Shown here in pieces: positions 8,956-20,457 of a DNA stretch of 50,304 bases. The notes below the pieces were generated by a model. That model was not told the origin of the DNA and searched no databases. It saw only the letters and a program-made list of their open reading frames with translations. The translations under genes and the position numbers were made by a program. The stretch spans positions 1 to 50,304 of the forward strand of contig JANYAE010000082.1 in NCBI GenBank assembly GCA_025355105.1, in the 5' to 3' direction. This DNA comes from Pseudomonadota bacterium. Its GTDB lineage: Bacteria; Pseudomonadota; Gammaproteobacteria; Steroidobacterales; Steroidobacteraceae. Each line of letters begins with the position of its first letter. Positions within the stretch are counted from its first letter, which is position 1.

Positions 8956-10952
8956 GGCCGGGCAACGCGCAGTCGACGCCGCAGCGCGCGGGCCAGCGCC
9001 AGGAAGCGGGTCCTGTCGGCGGCGCTGGCGCCCGGCAGATAGCGGGCGGTGACGTAGCTGTCGGCGAGGGCCGCCATCGCCGGCGCGAAGGCGGGCAGCG
9101 CGGCGGCGACGCGGCGCGCGTAGTCGAGCGGTCCTTCGGCCGGCGCGCGCGGCACGCCCGCGCTCGCGAGCCGCTCGCAGAGGGCGTTCCAGCCGGCCGC
9201 GAGCGGATCGCGGTGGCGCGGCCGCAGCTCCCACGCCAGCCACGCGCCCAGCGCCAGCGCCGCGAGCGCGAAGCCGGTCGCAAGCGCGATCGCGAGTCCC
9301 TGCCAGCTGCGCTCGCCGAGGCCGAGCCGATCGAGCAGCCGCTGCTGGCCGGCAGGGTCGAAGTTCACGACCGCCTCGTACCAGGCCGTGCGGCCCGCAT
9401 CCCACATCGCCCGCGCGCGGGCGAGCCAGGCGAGGTCGCCGAATAGGCGCGCACCGGCAACCTCGGTCAGCGCCCGCGGCAGGCTGCCGCGGCGGACCCG
9501 GTCGGGTGCGACCGCGGCGGTCGGATCGACCCGCACCCAGCCTGCCCCGGCGAGCCAGACCTCGTTCCAGGCGTGCGCGCTCGACTGCCGCACCAGCAGG
9601 TAGCCGCCATAGGCGTTGAACTCGCCGCCCTGATAGCCGGCGACCACCCGCGCCGGGATGCCGGCGGCGCGCATCAGCACGGCGAAAGCCGAGGCGTAGT
9701 GCTCGCAGAAGCCTTGCCGGGTCGCGAACAGGAACTCGTCGACCGGCTCGGCGCCGAGCGGCGGCGGCTCGAGGGTGTATTCGAAGGCCTCGCGGCGAAA
9801 GCGATCGAGCACGCGGGCGACGAAGTCACGGTCGTCGTGGCTCTGGGTGCGCAGCTCGACGGCCAGCGCGCGCGCGCGCGGCGCGCGGCCGTCCGGCAGC
9901 TGCAGGTCGCGCCGCTGCAGGTCGCGCGGCAGCGCCGTCGGCATCACCGCGGCGTCGATCGCCGAGCGCAGCGAATAGCTGAACGGCGCCGTCACCGGCA
10001 CCCGCTCGGCGATCCGCGGGTCGATGCGCACCAGGGTCGTGGCGCGGCTGCGGAAGGCCTCGCCGCTCGGCCAGCGGACCACGGTGTCGAGGCCGGCGAG
10101 CCACTCGCGGCTGGTCGGCTCCAGCACGATGCGGTAGTCGTAGAGCGCGCCGCCGGCGACCACCTCCGGCGCGCCGGAGTCGGCGCTGGTCGCATAGCGG
10201 CGCCACTTGCGGCCGTCGAAGTCCTCCAGCACCAGCATCCGCCAGTAGCGCTGTTCGGGCGGCGGCGGCGGGCCTTCGAACCAGGCGCGAAACGCCGGGT
10301 CATCCGACAGGCCGAGCTGCGCCACGTCGCCGGGGCTCATCTCGTCGTCGATGCCGGTCATGTGCCGTGGCGTGCTGGTGGGCAGCGCCCAGAAGCGGCC
10401 CTCGATCCGCGGCACGAACAGGAACAATACGACCGCGAGCGGAAGGCCGAGCGCCAGCAGCCGGGCCGCGAGCCGGAATGGCCGCACTTCGGTATTGGCC
10501 TCGACCGGCCGGTGGACGCGGGCCAGTGCCGCGGTCAGCAGCCAGGCCGCGGCCAGCACATAGCTGAGGCGCAGGAACGACTGTTCGTAGAGCAGCGTCG
10601 CGAGGCACAGCAGGTAGCCGACGAACACCAGTACCGCATGGTCGCGCGGCGCGCGCGTCTCGAGCAGCTTCAGGCAGGCCATGATCGACAACAGCGCGGT
10701 GCCGGCGGCGAGGCCGTTCAGAGTCCGGTAGCCGGCGAACACCGCGAGCGTCGCGCCGAGCGCGGCGCCGGCGCGCAGCGCGCGCGGCGGTAGCGCCCAG
10801 CCACGCTGCTCGGCGAGCAGCCGCCAGAGCACCGTGCCGGCGAATGCCGCGCTGATCCACACGGGCAGCTGCGCGAGGTGCGGTGCGAGCGCGAGCGCGA
10901 GCGCGCCGCAGGTCACGAACAGGCGCCGCAGCCCGGGCGAGCGCGCCTTCAC
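8952..10952 (-). CDS. tgpA: TgpA-like membrane transglutaminase (DUF3488-transglutaminase core-DUF4129)
   Basis: A 666-residue inner-membrane protein. About six hydrophobic helices fill residues 10-180 (DUF3488), followed by a periplasmic part with a transglutaminase-like domain whose triad is C416 (RQGFCEHYASAF), H460 (SSAHAWNEVW) and D476 (RVDPTA). One more membrane helix near residues 556-575 leads to a cytoplasmic DUF4129-like tail. TgpA of Pseudomonas aeruginosa has this architecture and is reported as essential there; its natural substrate is unsettled. It is encoded after moxR and the DUF58 gene, with GTGA overlaps on both sides, the usual partner set. Both its start and the next gene's start are GTG. 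Family assignment is secure. Confidence 0.92.
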   Translation of the reverse strand: MKARSPGLRRLFVTCGALALALAPHLAQLPVWISAAFAGTVLWRLLAEQRGWALPPRALRAGAALGATLAVFAGYRTLNGLAAGTALLSIMACLKLLETRAPRDHAVLVFVGYLLCLATLLYEQSFLRLSYVLAAAWLLTAALARVHRPVEANTEVRPFRLAARLLALGLPLAVVLFLFVPRIEGRFWALPTSTPRHMTGIDDEMSPGDVAQLGLSDDPAFRAWFEGPPPPPEQRYWRMLVLEDFDGRKWRRYATSADSGAPEVVAGGALYDYRIVLEPTSREWLAGLDTVVRWPSGEAFRSRATTLVRIDPRIAERVPVTAPFSYSLRSAIDAAVMPTALPRDLQRRDLQLPDGRAPRARALAVELRTQSHDDRDFVARVLDRFRREAFEYTLEPPPLGAEPVDEFLFATRQGFCEHYASAFAVLMRAAGIPARVVAGYQGGEFNAYGGYLLVRQSSAHAWNEVWLAGAGWVRVDPTAAVAPDRVRRGSLPRALTEVAGARLFGDLAWLARARAMWDAGRTAWYEAVVNFDPAGQQRLLDRLGLGERSWQGLAIALATGFALAALALGAWLAWELRPRHRDPLAAGWNALCERLASAGVPRAPAEGPLDYARRVAAALPAFAPAMAALADSYVTARYLPGASAADRTRFLALARALRRRLRVARP

Positions 10953-11953
10953 GGCGGCTCCGCCGGCAGGCCGAAGCTCGCGAGCCGCGCCAGGCAGCGG
11001 TTGCGGTGCGCGAGCCCCGCCCCGGCGCCGACCTCGCTGCCGGGCAGCCGCACGCCGTAGCGGTCGCCGCGCTCCTCAGCGTCGACGACCCAGCGCGCCA
11101 GGCGCGCGAGCCGCGCCTCGAGGTCGCGGCCCGGCGCCGCGGCGAGGTCGAACAGGATCGGCGCGCGCGCCGAGCCGACGTATTCCTTGACCACCAGCTC
11201 GCCGCCGCGCGCCCAGGCCTTCCACGCGATGCGCCGCGGCGGGTCGCCGCTGCGAAAAGCGCGCAGCCCCGCGAAGTCCTCCTCGCCGCTGGCGCGGCCA
11301 TCGTGCGCGGCGCCGGGCTCGGCCGCCGGCGGCGGTCCCTCGCGGTCGCGCGCCGCGGGCCGCGGGTAGACGAGGCATTCGAGTTCCGGGTGCGTCCAGG
11401 TCCACGCGGTGAACAAGCCGAGCGGGAAGCTCGACTCGACCCGCAACCGCACGAGGCGCACGCGGCCGCGGCGCGTGGTCGGCACGCTGACCGCGGCGGT
11501 CGCGCTGAGTGCCGCGCCGAGGCTGACGGCCGCCGCGGCGCGCCCGTCCGCGCGCAGCACCAGGTCCTCGCGGCTGCTGTGTGCCGCGAGCGCGAAGGCG
11601 AACTCGGCGTCGTCGCCGGCGAACGGCGCGCGCGTGCCGGCCGGGCTGATCTGCAGGCCGGCGAGGTTGTGGTGGCACTGGTGCATCGCCACCCAGCCGG
11701 CCGCGGCCAGCAGGAAGGTCAGCGCGAGCGCGAGGTTGTTGCCGTAGTTGAGTCCGGCCAGCAGCATCGCGAACAGCATCGCCGCGTACGCGAGGCCGAG
11801 GCCGGTCGGCAGAATGTAGACGCGACGCCGGGTGATGGTCACCGTGCCGCGGTCCGGGCCGTGGCGGCGCCGCGACCAGGCGGCGATCCGCTCGCTGCCC
11901 GCGCGCCGCAGCGCCCGCAGCGGTCCGCCGACGGCGCTGGGCGTGGCGGGCAC
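10949..11953 (-). CDS. DUF58 domain protein (MoxR-associated)
   Basis: A 334-residue protein with two adjacent N-terminal membrane helices (roughly residues 45-90, around LGLAYAAMLFAMLLAGLNYG and ALALTFLLAAAGWVAM), a beta-rich domain, and the DUF58 core GLRAFRSGDPPRRIAWKAWA followed by ELVVKEY. DUF58 proteins resemble a von Willebrand A fold and act with MoxR AAA+ ATPases in poorly understood assembly or stress functions. I take the GTG at 11953, nine bases after the moxR stop, because the region before the first helix (RRRHGPDRGTVTITRRRVYI) is conserved in the family; a GTG inside that region is the alternative start. It overlaps tgpA by four bases. Confidence 0.88.
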   Translation of the reverse strand: MPATPSAVGGPLRALRRAGSERIAAWSRRRHGPDRGTVTITRRRVYILPTGLGLAYAAMLFAMLLAGLNYGNNLALALTFLLAAAGWVAMHQCHHNLAGLQISPAGTRAPFAGDDAEFAFALAAHSSREDLVLRADGRAAAAVSLGAALSATAAVSVPTTRRGRVRLVRLRVESSFPLGLFTAWTWTHPELECLVYPRPAARDREGPPPAAEPGAAHDGRASGEEDFAGLRAFRSGDPPRRIAWKAWARGGELVVKEYVGSARAPILFDLAAAPGRDLEARLARLARWVVDAEERGDRYGVRLPGSEVGAGAGLAHRNRCLARLASFGLPAEPP

Positions 11954-11961
11954 GACGGCGC

Positions 11962-12893
11962 TCAGGGGACCGCGACCGCCTCGAGCAGCAGCCGGTCGAG
12001 ATCGGCGGCGTGCGAGCCGTCGACGGCCGTGCGCAGCTCGAGGCGGTGTCCGGCGACGCAGCGCGCCACCGCCTGCACATCCTCCGGCACCACGCCGGGT
12101 CGGCCGTGCAGCAGCGCCCACGCCTGGCTCGCGCGCAGCAGCGCGATCGCCGCGCGCGGCGAGAGTCCGGCCTCGAAGTGGCCGGAGTCGCGCGTGTGCT
12201 GGACGAGCGCCTGGACGTAATCGAGTAGCGGCTCGGCGACGTGCACTTTCGGCACGTGCGCCTGCAGCGACTGTAGCGCGGCGCCGTCCAGCAGCGGCTC
12301 GAGCCCGGCCAGCAGCTCGCGCCGGTCGCGACCGCGCAGCAGATCGCGCTCGAGCGCAGCCGAGGGGTAGCCGAGCTCGATGCGCATCAGGAAGCGGTCG
12401 AGCTGCGACTCCGGCAGCGGGTAGGTGCCGAGCTGGTAGCTCGGATTCTGGGTCGCGACGACGAAGAAGGGCTCGGGCAGCGGGTGCGTGTGGCCGTCGA
12501 CGGTGACCTGCCGCTCTTCCATCGCCTCGAGCAGCGCGCTCTGTGCCTTCGGTGTCGCCCGGTTGACCTCGTCGGCGAGCAGCAGCTGCGCGAACACCGG
12601 GCCCTTGTGGAATTCGAAACGGCCGCTGTCGCGGTCGTAGACCGAGACGCCGATGACGTCGGCTGGCAGCAGGTCGCTCGTGAACTGCACGCGCTGGTAG
12701 CTGAGGCCGAGGGTCCGGGCGAGCGCCTGCGCGAGCGTGGTCTTGCCGACGCCCGGCAGGTCCTCGATCAGCAGGTGGCCGCGGGCCAGCAGGCACGCGA
12801 GCGCGAGCCGCACCTGCCGGTCCTTGCCGAGCACGATGCCGTTGAGCGCAGCGATCACGGGCTCGAGTGCACGGCGCGTGTCGGCGGCGTGGC

Positions 12894-12897
<4 letters not shown>
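11962..12897 (-). CDS. MoxR-family AAA+ ATPase
   Basis: A 311-residue cytoplasmic ATPase, probably acting as a chaperone or remodelling factor for the DUF58 and TgpA proteins encoded directly after it. Walker A is [13 protein letters not shown] (residues 45-57), Walker [13 protein letters not shown] (about 108-119), sensor 1 [19 protein letters not shown], and the C-terminal lid [17 protein letters not shown] is typical of MoxR. The ATG overlaps the valS stop as ATGA. This coupling to an aminoacyl-tRNA synthetase gene is unusual, since moxR usually heads its own operon. Family identity is very secure; the biological process is not known. Confidence 0.93.
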
Positions 12898-15665
<2,768 letters not shown>

Positions 15666-15671
15666 GGCTCG

Positions 15672-16109
15672 TCAGGCGTTCACGCGGTGGGTCTCGGGCG
15701 TGTGGCCGGCATCGCGGTAGACCGCGAATCGCCGCCGCCCGGCGTCGCGCCGCGCGGGCTCGGCGTCGACGAACTCGGCGACGCGCGCATAGCTCGAGAA
15801 GAACGGCGGCGCCTCGCCGCCGAGGTTGACCAGCAGGTCGGCCGCCACCGCTGTCCGGCAGCCGACCACGACCGGGGTCGCCGGCGGCGGTCCGGCCGCG
15901 GCGCCCGCGGCCGCCTCGTGCGGCACGAAGCTGCGGTCGCCGAAGGTCCACAGCAGCGCGTCGAAGGCCTCCACCTCGGCGGGCGTATCGAGGCTGACGC
16001 AGACGGTCAGGTTCTGCAGGTAAGCCTTCTCGATCAACCGGCACGCGTACACGAGCCGGGCGCGGTCGTCGGCGCCCTCGAGCACGTAGAAGTCGATGCG
16101 TGGCGCCAT
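15672..16109 (-). CDS. holC: DNA polymerase III chi subunit
   Basis: Clamp-loader accessory subunit that links the replicase to single-strand binding protein. The 145-residue frame starts MAPRIDFYVL, the usual chi beginning, and continues with LVYACRLIEKAYLQNLTVCV and DTPAEVEAFDALLWTFGDRSFVPHE, which match chi proteins (the W-T-F-x-D-x-S-F-x-P-H stretch is diagnostic). An Ala-rich insertion after the HE motif lengthens a loop slightly. The ATG at 16109 overlaps the pepA stop as TGATG, so the start is well supported. The stop is six bases before valS. Gene order pepA-holC-valS supports the call. Confidence 0.92.
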   Translation of the reverse strand: MAPRIDFYVLEGADDRARLVYACRLIEKAYLQNLTVCVSLDTPAEVEAFDALLWTFGDRSFVPHEAAAGAAAGPPPATPVVVGCRTAVAADLLVNLGGEAPPFFSSYARVAEFVDAEPARRDAGRRRFAVYRDAGHTPETHRVNA

Positions 16110-17596
16110 CAGCTCTGCGACAGCAGGTAGTCGACCAGCAGCGGCACCGGTCGCCCGGTGCTGCCCTTGTTGGCGCCCGACAGGTAGGCGGTGCCGGCGA
16201 TGTCGAGATGCGCCCACTTCATGCCGTCGACGAACTTCCACAGGAAGCACGCCGCGGTGACGGCGCCGCCCTCGCGGCCGCCGACGTTGGCGAAATCCGC
16301 GAAGTTGCTCTTCAGCTGCTCGCCGTACTCGTCGGCGAGCGGCAGGCGCCAGCACGGGTCCGCGGCGCGGCGGCCGGCGGCCAGCAGCGCCGCGGCCAGC
16401 GCTTCATCGTTGCTCATGACCGCGCTCATGTGCTGGCCGAGCGCGACCACGCAGGCGCCGGTCAGCGTCGCGATGTCGATGACCGCCGCCGGTCGGAAGC
16501 GGCGGCTGTAGGTCAGCGCATCGCACAGGATCAGCCGGCCCTCGGCGTCGGTGTTGAGGATCTCGATCGTCTGGCCGGACATCGAGCGGACGATGTCGCC
16601 GGGCTTGGTGGCGCGGCCGCTCGGCATGTTCTCGCAGGCCGGGACGATGCCGACGACGTTGATCGGCGCGCCGAGCAGGGCGATCGCCTTGAGCGTGCCG
16701 AGCACCGACGCGGCGCCGGTCATGTCGAACTTCATCTCGTCCATGCCCGGCGGGTCCTTCAGCGAGATGCCGCCGGAGTCGAAGGTCACGCCCTTGCCGA
16801 CCAGCGCCACCGGCGCCGCGCCACGCGCGCCGCCGCGGTATTCGATGACCAGCAAGCGTGCCGGCTCCTCGCTACCGTGTGTCACCGACAGGAACGCGCC
16901 CATGCCGAGGCGCTTCAGTTCCGCCGTGCCGAGGACGCGGGTGCGGATCGTGCGATGCTCGCGGGCGAGCCGCTTCGCGACCGTGCCGAGGTAGCTCGGC
17001 GTGCAGACGTTGGCCGGCAGATTCGCGAGGTCGCGGGTCAGCGCGCTGCCTGCGGCGACTGCTGCGCCGTGCGCCAGACCGCGTTTGGCGGCGGCCAGCT
17101 CGGCGCGGTCGGCGCAGGCGACCCGGACCCGTTTCAGTCGCGGCGGCGCCGGCCGGCGCGCGGTCTTGAGGTCTGGAATCTGGTAGCGGCCGCCGCCGAC
17201 TGCCTCGGCGACGAAGCGCGCCCGGTAGTACGGGTCGACGTCGGGGACGTGCTCGGCGGCGATCAGCATCAGTGCGTCGCGCGCTCCCGAGCGCAGCAGC
17301 GCCTGCGTCGCCGCCGCGAGCGCGCGGCGATAGGACCGCCGACTCCAGCTTTTGACGGCGCCGAGTCCGACCAGCAGGACTCGCGCGGCGGGCCCGCTGC
17401 CGAGGTCCGGCAGCAGCAGCGTCTCGCCGAGCCGTCCAGAGAAGTCACCCTGGCCGATGACCCGGGACAGGCGCCCGCCGAGCGCCTTATCGAGGCTGGC
17501 GGCAACCGGCGGCAGCGTGCCGCCGTCGCGGACGCCGACCACGGCGCACTCGGTGCGCGCCCGGCGCGACCCGCGGGTCTCAGCTTGGAACTCCAT
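16109..17596 (-). CDS. pepA: Leucyl aminopeptidase (M17, PepA)
   Basis: A cytoplasmic hexameric aminopeptidase with two metal ions; E. coli PepA also binds DNA in Xer recombination and carAB control. The 495-residue protein has the metal/active-site segment GKGVTFDSGGISLK (267-280), the MKFDMTGAA stretch (288-296), and the M17 signature NTDAEGRL (348-355). The N-terminal domain (about 1-165) is the less conserved half. It heads the minus-strand run pepA-holC-valS-moxR and is divergent from lptF, a classic gammaproteobacterial arrangement. Very secure on family. Confidence 0.95.
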   Translation of the reverse strand: MEFQAETRGSRRARTECAVVGVRDGGTLPPVAASLDKALGGRLSRVIGQGDFSGRLGETLLLPDLGSGPAARVLLVGLGAVKSWSRRSYRRALAAATQALLRSGARDALMLIAAEHVPDVDPYYRARFVAEAVGGGRYQIPDLKTARRPAPPRLKRVRVACADRAELAAAKRGLAHGAAVAAGSALTRDLANLPANVCTPSYLGTVAKRLAREHRTIRTRVLGTAELKRLGMGAFLSVTHGSEEPARLLVIEYRGGARGAAPVALVGKGVTFDSGGISLKDPPGMDEMKFDMTGAASVLGTLKAIALLGAPINVVGIVPACENMPSGRATKPGDIVRSMSGQTIEILNTDAEGRLILCDALTYSRRFRPAAVIDIATLTGACVVALGQHMSAVMSNDEALAAALLAAGRRAADPCWRLPLADEYGEQLKSNFADFANVGGREGGAVTAACFLWKFVDGMKWAHLDIAGTAYLSGANKGSTGRPVPLLVDYLLSQS

Positions 17597-17710
17597 CGCG
17601 TCTCTCCGTCACGCGCGGGTTGCGACCGGCCCGGTCGGGACGGCGGACCCGCCCTTCTGCGCGCGCTGCTTTCGGTTTAAGTTACGGGGCGCGGCTGTAG
17701 CGGGCCGGCG

Positions 17711-17730
17711 CTCTCGTCCCAGGTCGAGAG
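17711..17730. repeat. Inverted repeat in the pepA-lptF divergent gap
   Basis: CTCTCG and CGAGAG, perfectly complementary six-base arms around an eight-base centre, stand in the 198-base divergent space. They could be an operator for pepA or lptF, or an RNA hairpin in the lptF leader. No U-run follows on either strand, so it is not a terminator. Confidence 0.35.
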
Positions 17731-17794
17731 TGTACTTCAAGGGCCCCCCGGCGCGGGTGGGGCACGGGCTCAGGCGGCAGGATCCGGAGGCAGA

Positions 17795-18868
17795 TTGGGG
17801 ATCATCGACCGCTACATCCTGCGCGAGGTGGGCCTGTCGTGGCTCGCGGTGACGGCCGTGCTGCTCGCGATCCTGGTCAGCAATCAACTCGCGCAGGTGC
17901 TCGGCCAGGCCGCCGAGCGCGGCTATCCGCGCGAAGTCATCTTCGGGCTGATCGGCCTGATGTCGATCCAGAACGGTACCTACGTGATCCCGGTGGGCCT
18001 GCTGCTCGGGATCGTGCTGGCGCTCGGCCGGCTCTACCACGAGAGCGAGATGGCGGCGCTGCGCGCCTGCGGCGTGGGGCCGGGACGGCTGCTGCGGCCG
18101 GTCGGGATTCTCGCGCTCGCGGTCACGGCGCTGCTCGGCTGGCTGGCGCTCGACGCCGCGCCGTACTCCTTCGGCCGCGCCCAGCAGATCCAGCGCGAGG
18201 CGCTCAAGGCCGCTGAATTCGGCATGCTCGAGCCGGGCAAGTTCCACACCTTCGCGCATGGCAGCGCCGTGTTCTATGCCGAGTCGAGCGATCCGGACGG
18301 CACCCTGCGGCGGGTGTTCCTGCAACGGCGCGTCGCCGATCGCGTCGAGATCGTGCTCGCCGACCGGGCCCGCCACCTGGTGCAGGAGGGCGGCGCTTTG
18401 CACGTGCTGGTGCTGTACGACGGCGAGCGCTACGAGGGCGCGCCGGGCCAGCCGGCGATGCGGCGCGTGCGCTTCGCCGAGCACGGCGTCCCGGTGCGGG
18501 TCGGCCAGCAGAACGCCGGGCCGGCGCGCGTCGAGACCCGACCGACGCTGGACCTGTGGGCCGACCCGGCGCTGGCTGCGCAGGCGGAGTTCCAGCGCCG
18601 CGTGTCATTGCCGCTGATGGCGCTGGTGCTGATGGTGCTCGCCGTGCCGCTCGCGGAACTGCGGCCGCGGCAGGGGCGCTACGCGCGGATCGGCGTCGTG
18701 ATCCTGGTCTACTTCGTGTACGCGAACCTGCTGTCCGCGGCCCAGACCTGGATCGAAAAGGGCTGGGTCGCGCCGTCGGTCGGCGTCTGGTGGACGCACG
18801 CGCTGGTGCTGCTCGGCGCGCTCTGGCTCTGGTGGCGGCACTCGCCGCCGGACTGGGCCACCCGATGA
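17795..18868 (+). CDS. lptF: Lipopolysaccharide export permease LptF
   Basis: One of the two inner-membrane permease subunits of the LptB2FG transporter that extracts lipopolysaccharide and drives it to the outer membrane. The 357-residue protein opens IIDRYILREVGLSWLAV, typical of LptF, has three N-terminal helices, a periplasmic beta-jellyroll region (about residues 130-265) and three C-terminal helices. The start is a TTG at 17795 with GGAGG four bases before it; no ATG or GTG fits. The stop overlaps the lptG ATG as ATGA. LptF is told from LptG by position and by the N-terminus. Secure. Confidence 0.93.
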   Translation: MGIIDRYILREVGLSWLAVTAVLLAILVSNQLAQVLGQAAERGYPREVIFGLIGLMSIQNGTYVIPVGLLLGIVLALGRLYHESEMAALRACGVGPGRLLRPVGILALAVTALLGWLALDAAPYSFGRAQQIQREALKAAEFGMLEPGKFHTFAHGSAVFYAESSDPDGTLRRVFLQRRVADRVEIVLADRARHLVQEGGALHVLVLYDGERYEGAPGQPAMRRVRFAEHGVPVRVGQQNAGPARVETRPTLDLWADPALAAQAEFQRRVSLPLMALVLMVLAVPLAELRPRQGRYARIGVVILVYFVYANLLSAAQTWIEKGWVAPSVGVWWTHALVLLGALWLWWRHSPPDWATR

Positions 18869-19944
18869 GGCTGCTCGATCGCTACCTGGCGCGCCAGGTG
18901 CTGTGGTACACGCTGCTGGTGATGGGTGTCCTCGTGATGCTGGCCGCGCTGTTCGTCTTCATCGACGAGCAAGGTGACGTCGGCGTCGGCAGCTACGGAA
19001 TGCTCGACGCGATGTTCGTCACCGCACTGCGGGTGCCGCAGCAAGCGTTCCAGCTGCTGCCGGTCGCCGCCCTGATCGGCGCGCTGGTCGGACTCGGCAA
19101 CCTCGCCCGCGGCAGCGAGCTGGTGGTGGTGCGCGCTGCCGGCGTGTCGGTCGTGCGCGTCGCGCTCGCCTCGGCCGGCGCCGGCGTGCTGCTGCTCGCG
19201 CTCGGCGGCGTGCTCGGCGAGGTGCTCGCGCCGCCGCTCGAGGCCTACGCGCACCAGATCAAGACCTTCGGCAAGTACAACAACTTCAGCTTCGCCGGCC
19301 GGGCCGGCATCTGGGTCAAGGACGGCAATCGGATCGTCAGTATCCAGCAGCAATCGGCCGATAACGTCTACGGCGGCCTGTTCGTCTACACCGTCGAGGC
19401 CGGCGCGGACGGCCGCCAGCATCTCGCCGCGCTGGCGCGCGCGGATCGCGCCGAGGTCGTCGCTGGCCATGGTTGGCGGTTGTGGAACTACGCCGACTCC
19501 GCGCTCGGCGCCGACAGCGTGACGGTCCGGCACCTGCCGACGCTGTCGGTCGACGGCGGCATCAGCCCGGAATTCCTCGGCATCGCGGTGGTCGATCCCG
19601 AGTCGTTGCCGATCCGCGGTCTGTGGCGGTACGTGCAACACCTGCGCGCCAACGGGCTCGAGTCGCGCAGCTGGGAGGTCGCGCTGTGGTCGCGGATCTC
19701 GAGGAGCCTGTCGACGGTGCTGCTGTGCATGCTCGCGGTGCCGTTCGTGTTCGGCCCGCTGCGCTCGGCCGGCGCCGGCTCGCGCATGGTGATCGGCATC
19801 ATCGTCGGCGTCGTCTACTTCCTGATCAACCGCACGCTCGAGAACAGCGGTGACGTCTACGGACTGAACCCGCTGCTGGTGGCGTGGGCGCCGGCGGCGC
19901 TGCTCGCGGCGGTCACCGGCGTCGCGATCGCGCGCGTGCGCTAG
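18865..19944 (+). CDS. lptG: Lipopolysaccharide export permease LptG
   Basis: Partner permease of LptF in the lipopolysaccharide transporter. The 359-residue protein begins MRLLDRYLARQVLWYTLLVM, has three N-terminal membrane helices, a periplasmic domain with the stretch FGKYNNFSFAGRAGIWVKDG, and three C-terminal helices beginning at LSTVLLCMLAVPFVFGPLR. Length equals the E. coli protein (360). It is translationally coupled to lptF by a four-base overlap. Its TAG stop shares the bases CTAG with the stop of the convergent RDD gene. Very secure. Confidence 0.94.
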   Translation: MRLLDRYLARQVLWYTLLVMGVLVMLAALFVFIDEQGDVGVGSYGMLDAMFVTALRVPQQAFQLLPVAALIGALVGLGNLARGSELVVVRAAGVSVVRVALASAGAGVLLLALGGVLGEVLAPPLEAYAHQIKTFGKYNNFSFAGRAGIWVKDGNRIVSIQQQSADNVYGGLFVYTVEAGADGRQHLAALARADRAEVVAGHGWRLWNYADSALGADSVTVRHLPTLSVDGGISPEFLGIAVVDPESLPIRGLWRYVQHLRANGLESRSWEVALWSRISRSLSTVLLCMLAVPFVFGPLRSAGAGSRMVIGIIVGVVYFLINRTLENSGDVYGLNPLLVAWAPAALLAAVTGVAIARVR

Positions 19945-20456
19945 GCGCCGCTGGCCGGCGCGCCGGCGCGCACCACGCGCGTGCCGGACAGCCGGTCGTG
20001 CAGCGTGCCGCGCCCGGTCAGCGCGTGGACCGCGAGGTTCGCGGCCAGCGGCAGCGCCGCGGCGAGCAGACCGAGCCAGCCAGTCCGGCGCGCCATGAAC
20101 ATCAGCGTCGCGCCGACCAGCAGCAGGTACAGCGGCGCCGCGCAGGCGAGACGCACCAGTACCGCGCGCCAGCCGGGCAGCGCGCCGTTCGTGGTCTCGA
20201 CGCGGATGTCCCAGGCCTTCATGCCGAGCGTCTGGCCACGCGTCGTCCAAGCGACGCCGAAGTAGCCGGCGACCATCAGCGCGAGCAGCGCATCGTAGGC
20301 GTAGGCCCAGGCGCCGACGCTGGCCGGCGTGAGCGCCTCGCCACGGGTCGGAAGCAGCAGCAGCGCCGTGACCAGGAACAGCACCGCGGCGACCAGCAGG
20401 CCGTCGTAACCCGCGGCCGCGAGGCGGCGAAAGAGGCCGGCTTGCGGTGCGGGCAA
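19941..20456 (-). CDS. RDD family membrane protein
   Basis: A 171-residue integral membrane protein with about four hydrophobic segments. It starts with the RDD-type pattern FRRLAAAGYDGLLVAAVLF, whose Arg and Asp give the family its name, and has the second signature RGQTLGMKAWDIRVE mid-protein. RDD proteins are poorly characterised; some act as ion/proton transporters. It starts one base after the DUF4340 stop on the same strand, so it is probably the last gene of the ABC/GldG operon. It can equally be a conserved bystander, since RDD genes also occur next to lptG in gammaproteobacteria. Confidence 0.88.
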   Translation of the reverse strand: MPAPQAGLFRRLAAAGYDGLLVAAVLFLVTALLLLPTRGEALTPASVGAWAYAYDALLALMVAGYFGVAWTTRGQTLGMKAWDIRVETTNGALPGWRAVLVRLACAAPLYLLLVGATLMFMARRTGWLGLLAAALPLAANLAVHALTGRGTLHDRLSGTRVVRAGAPASGA

Positions 20457-20457
20457 G

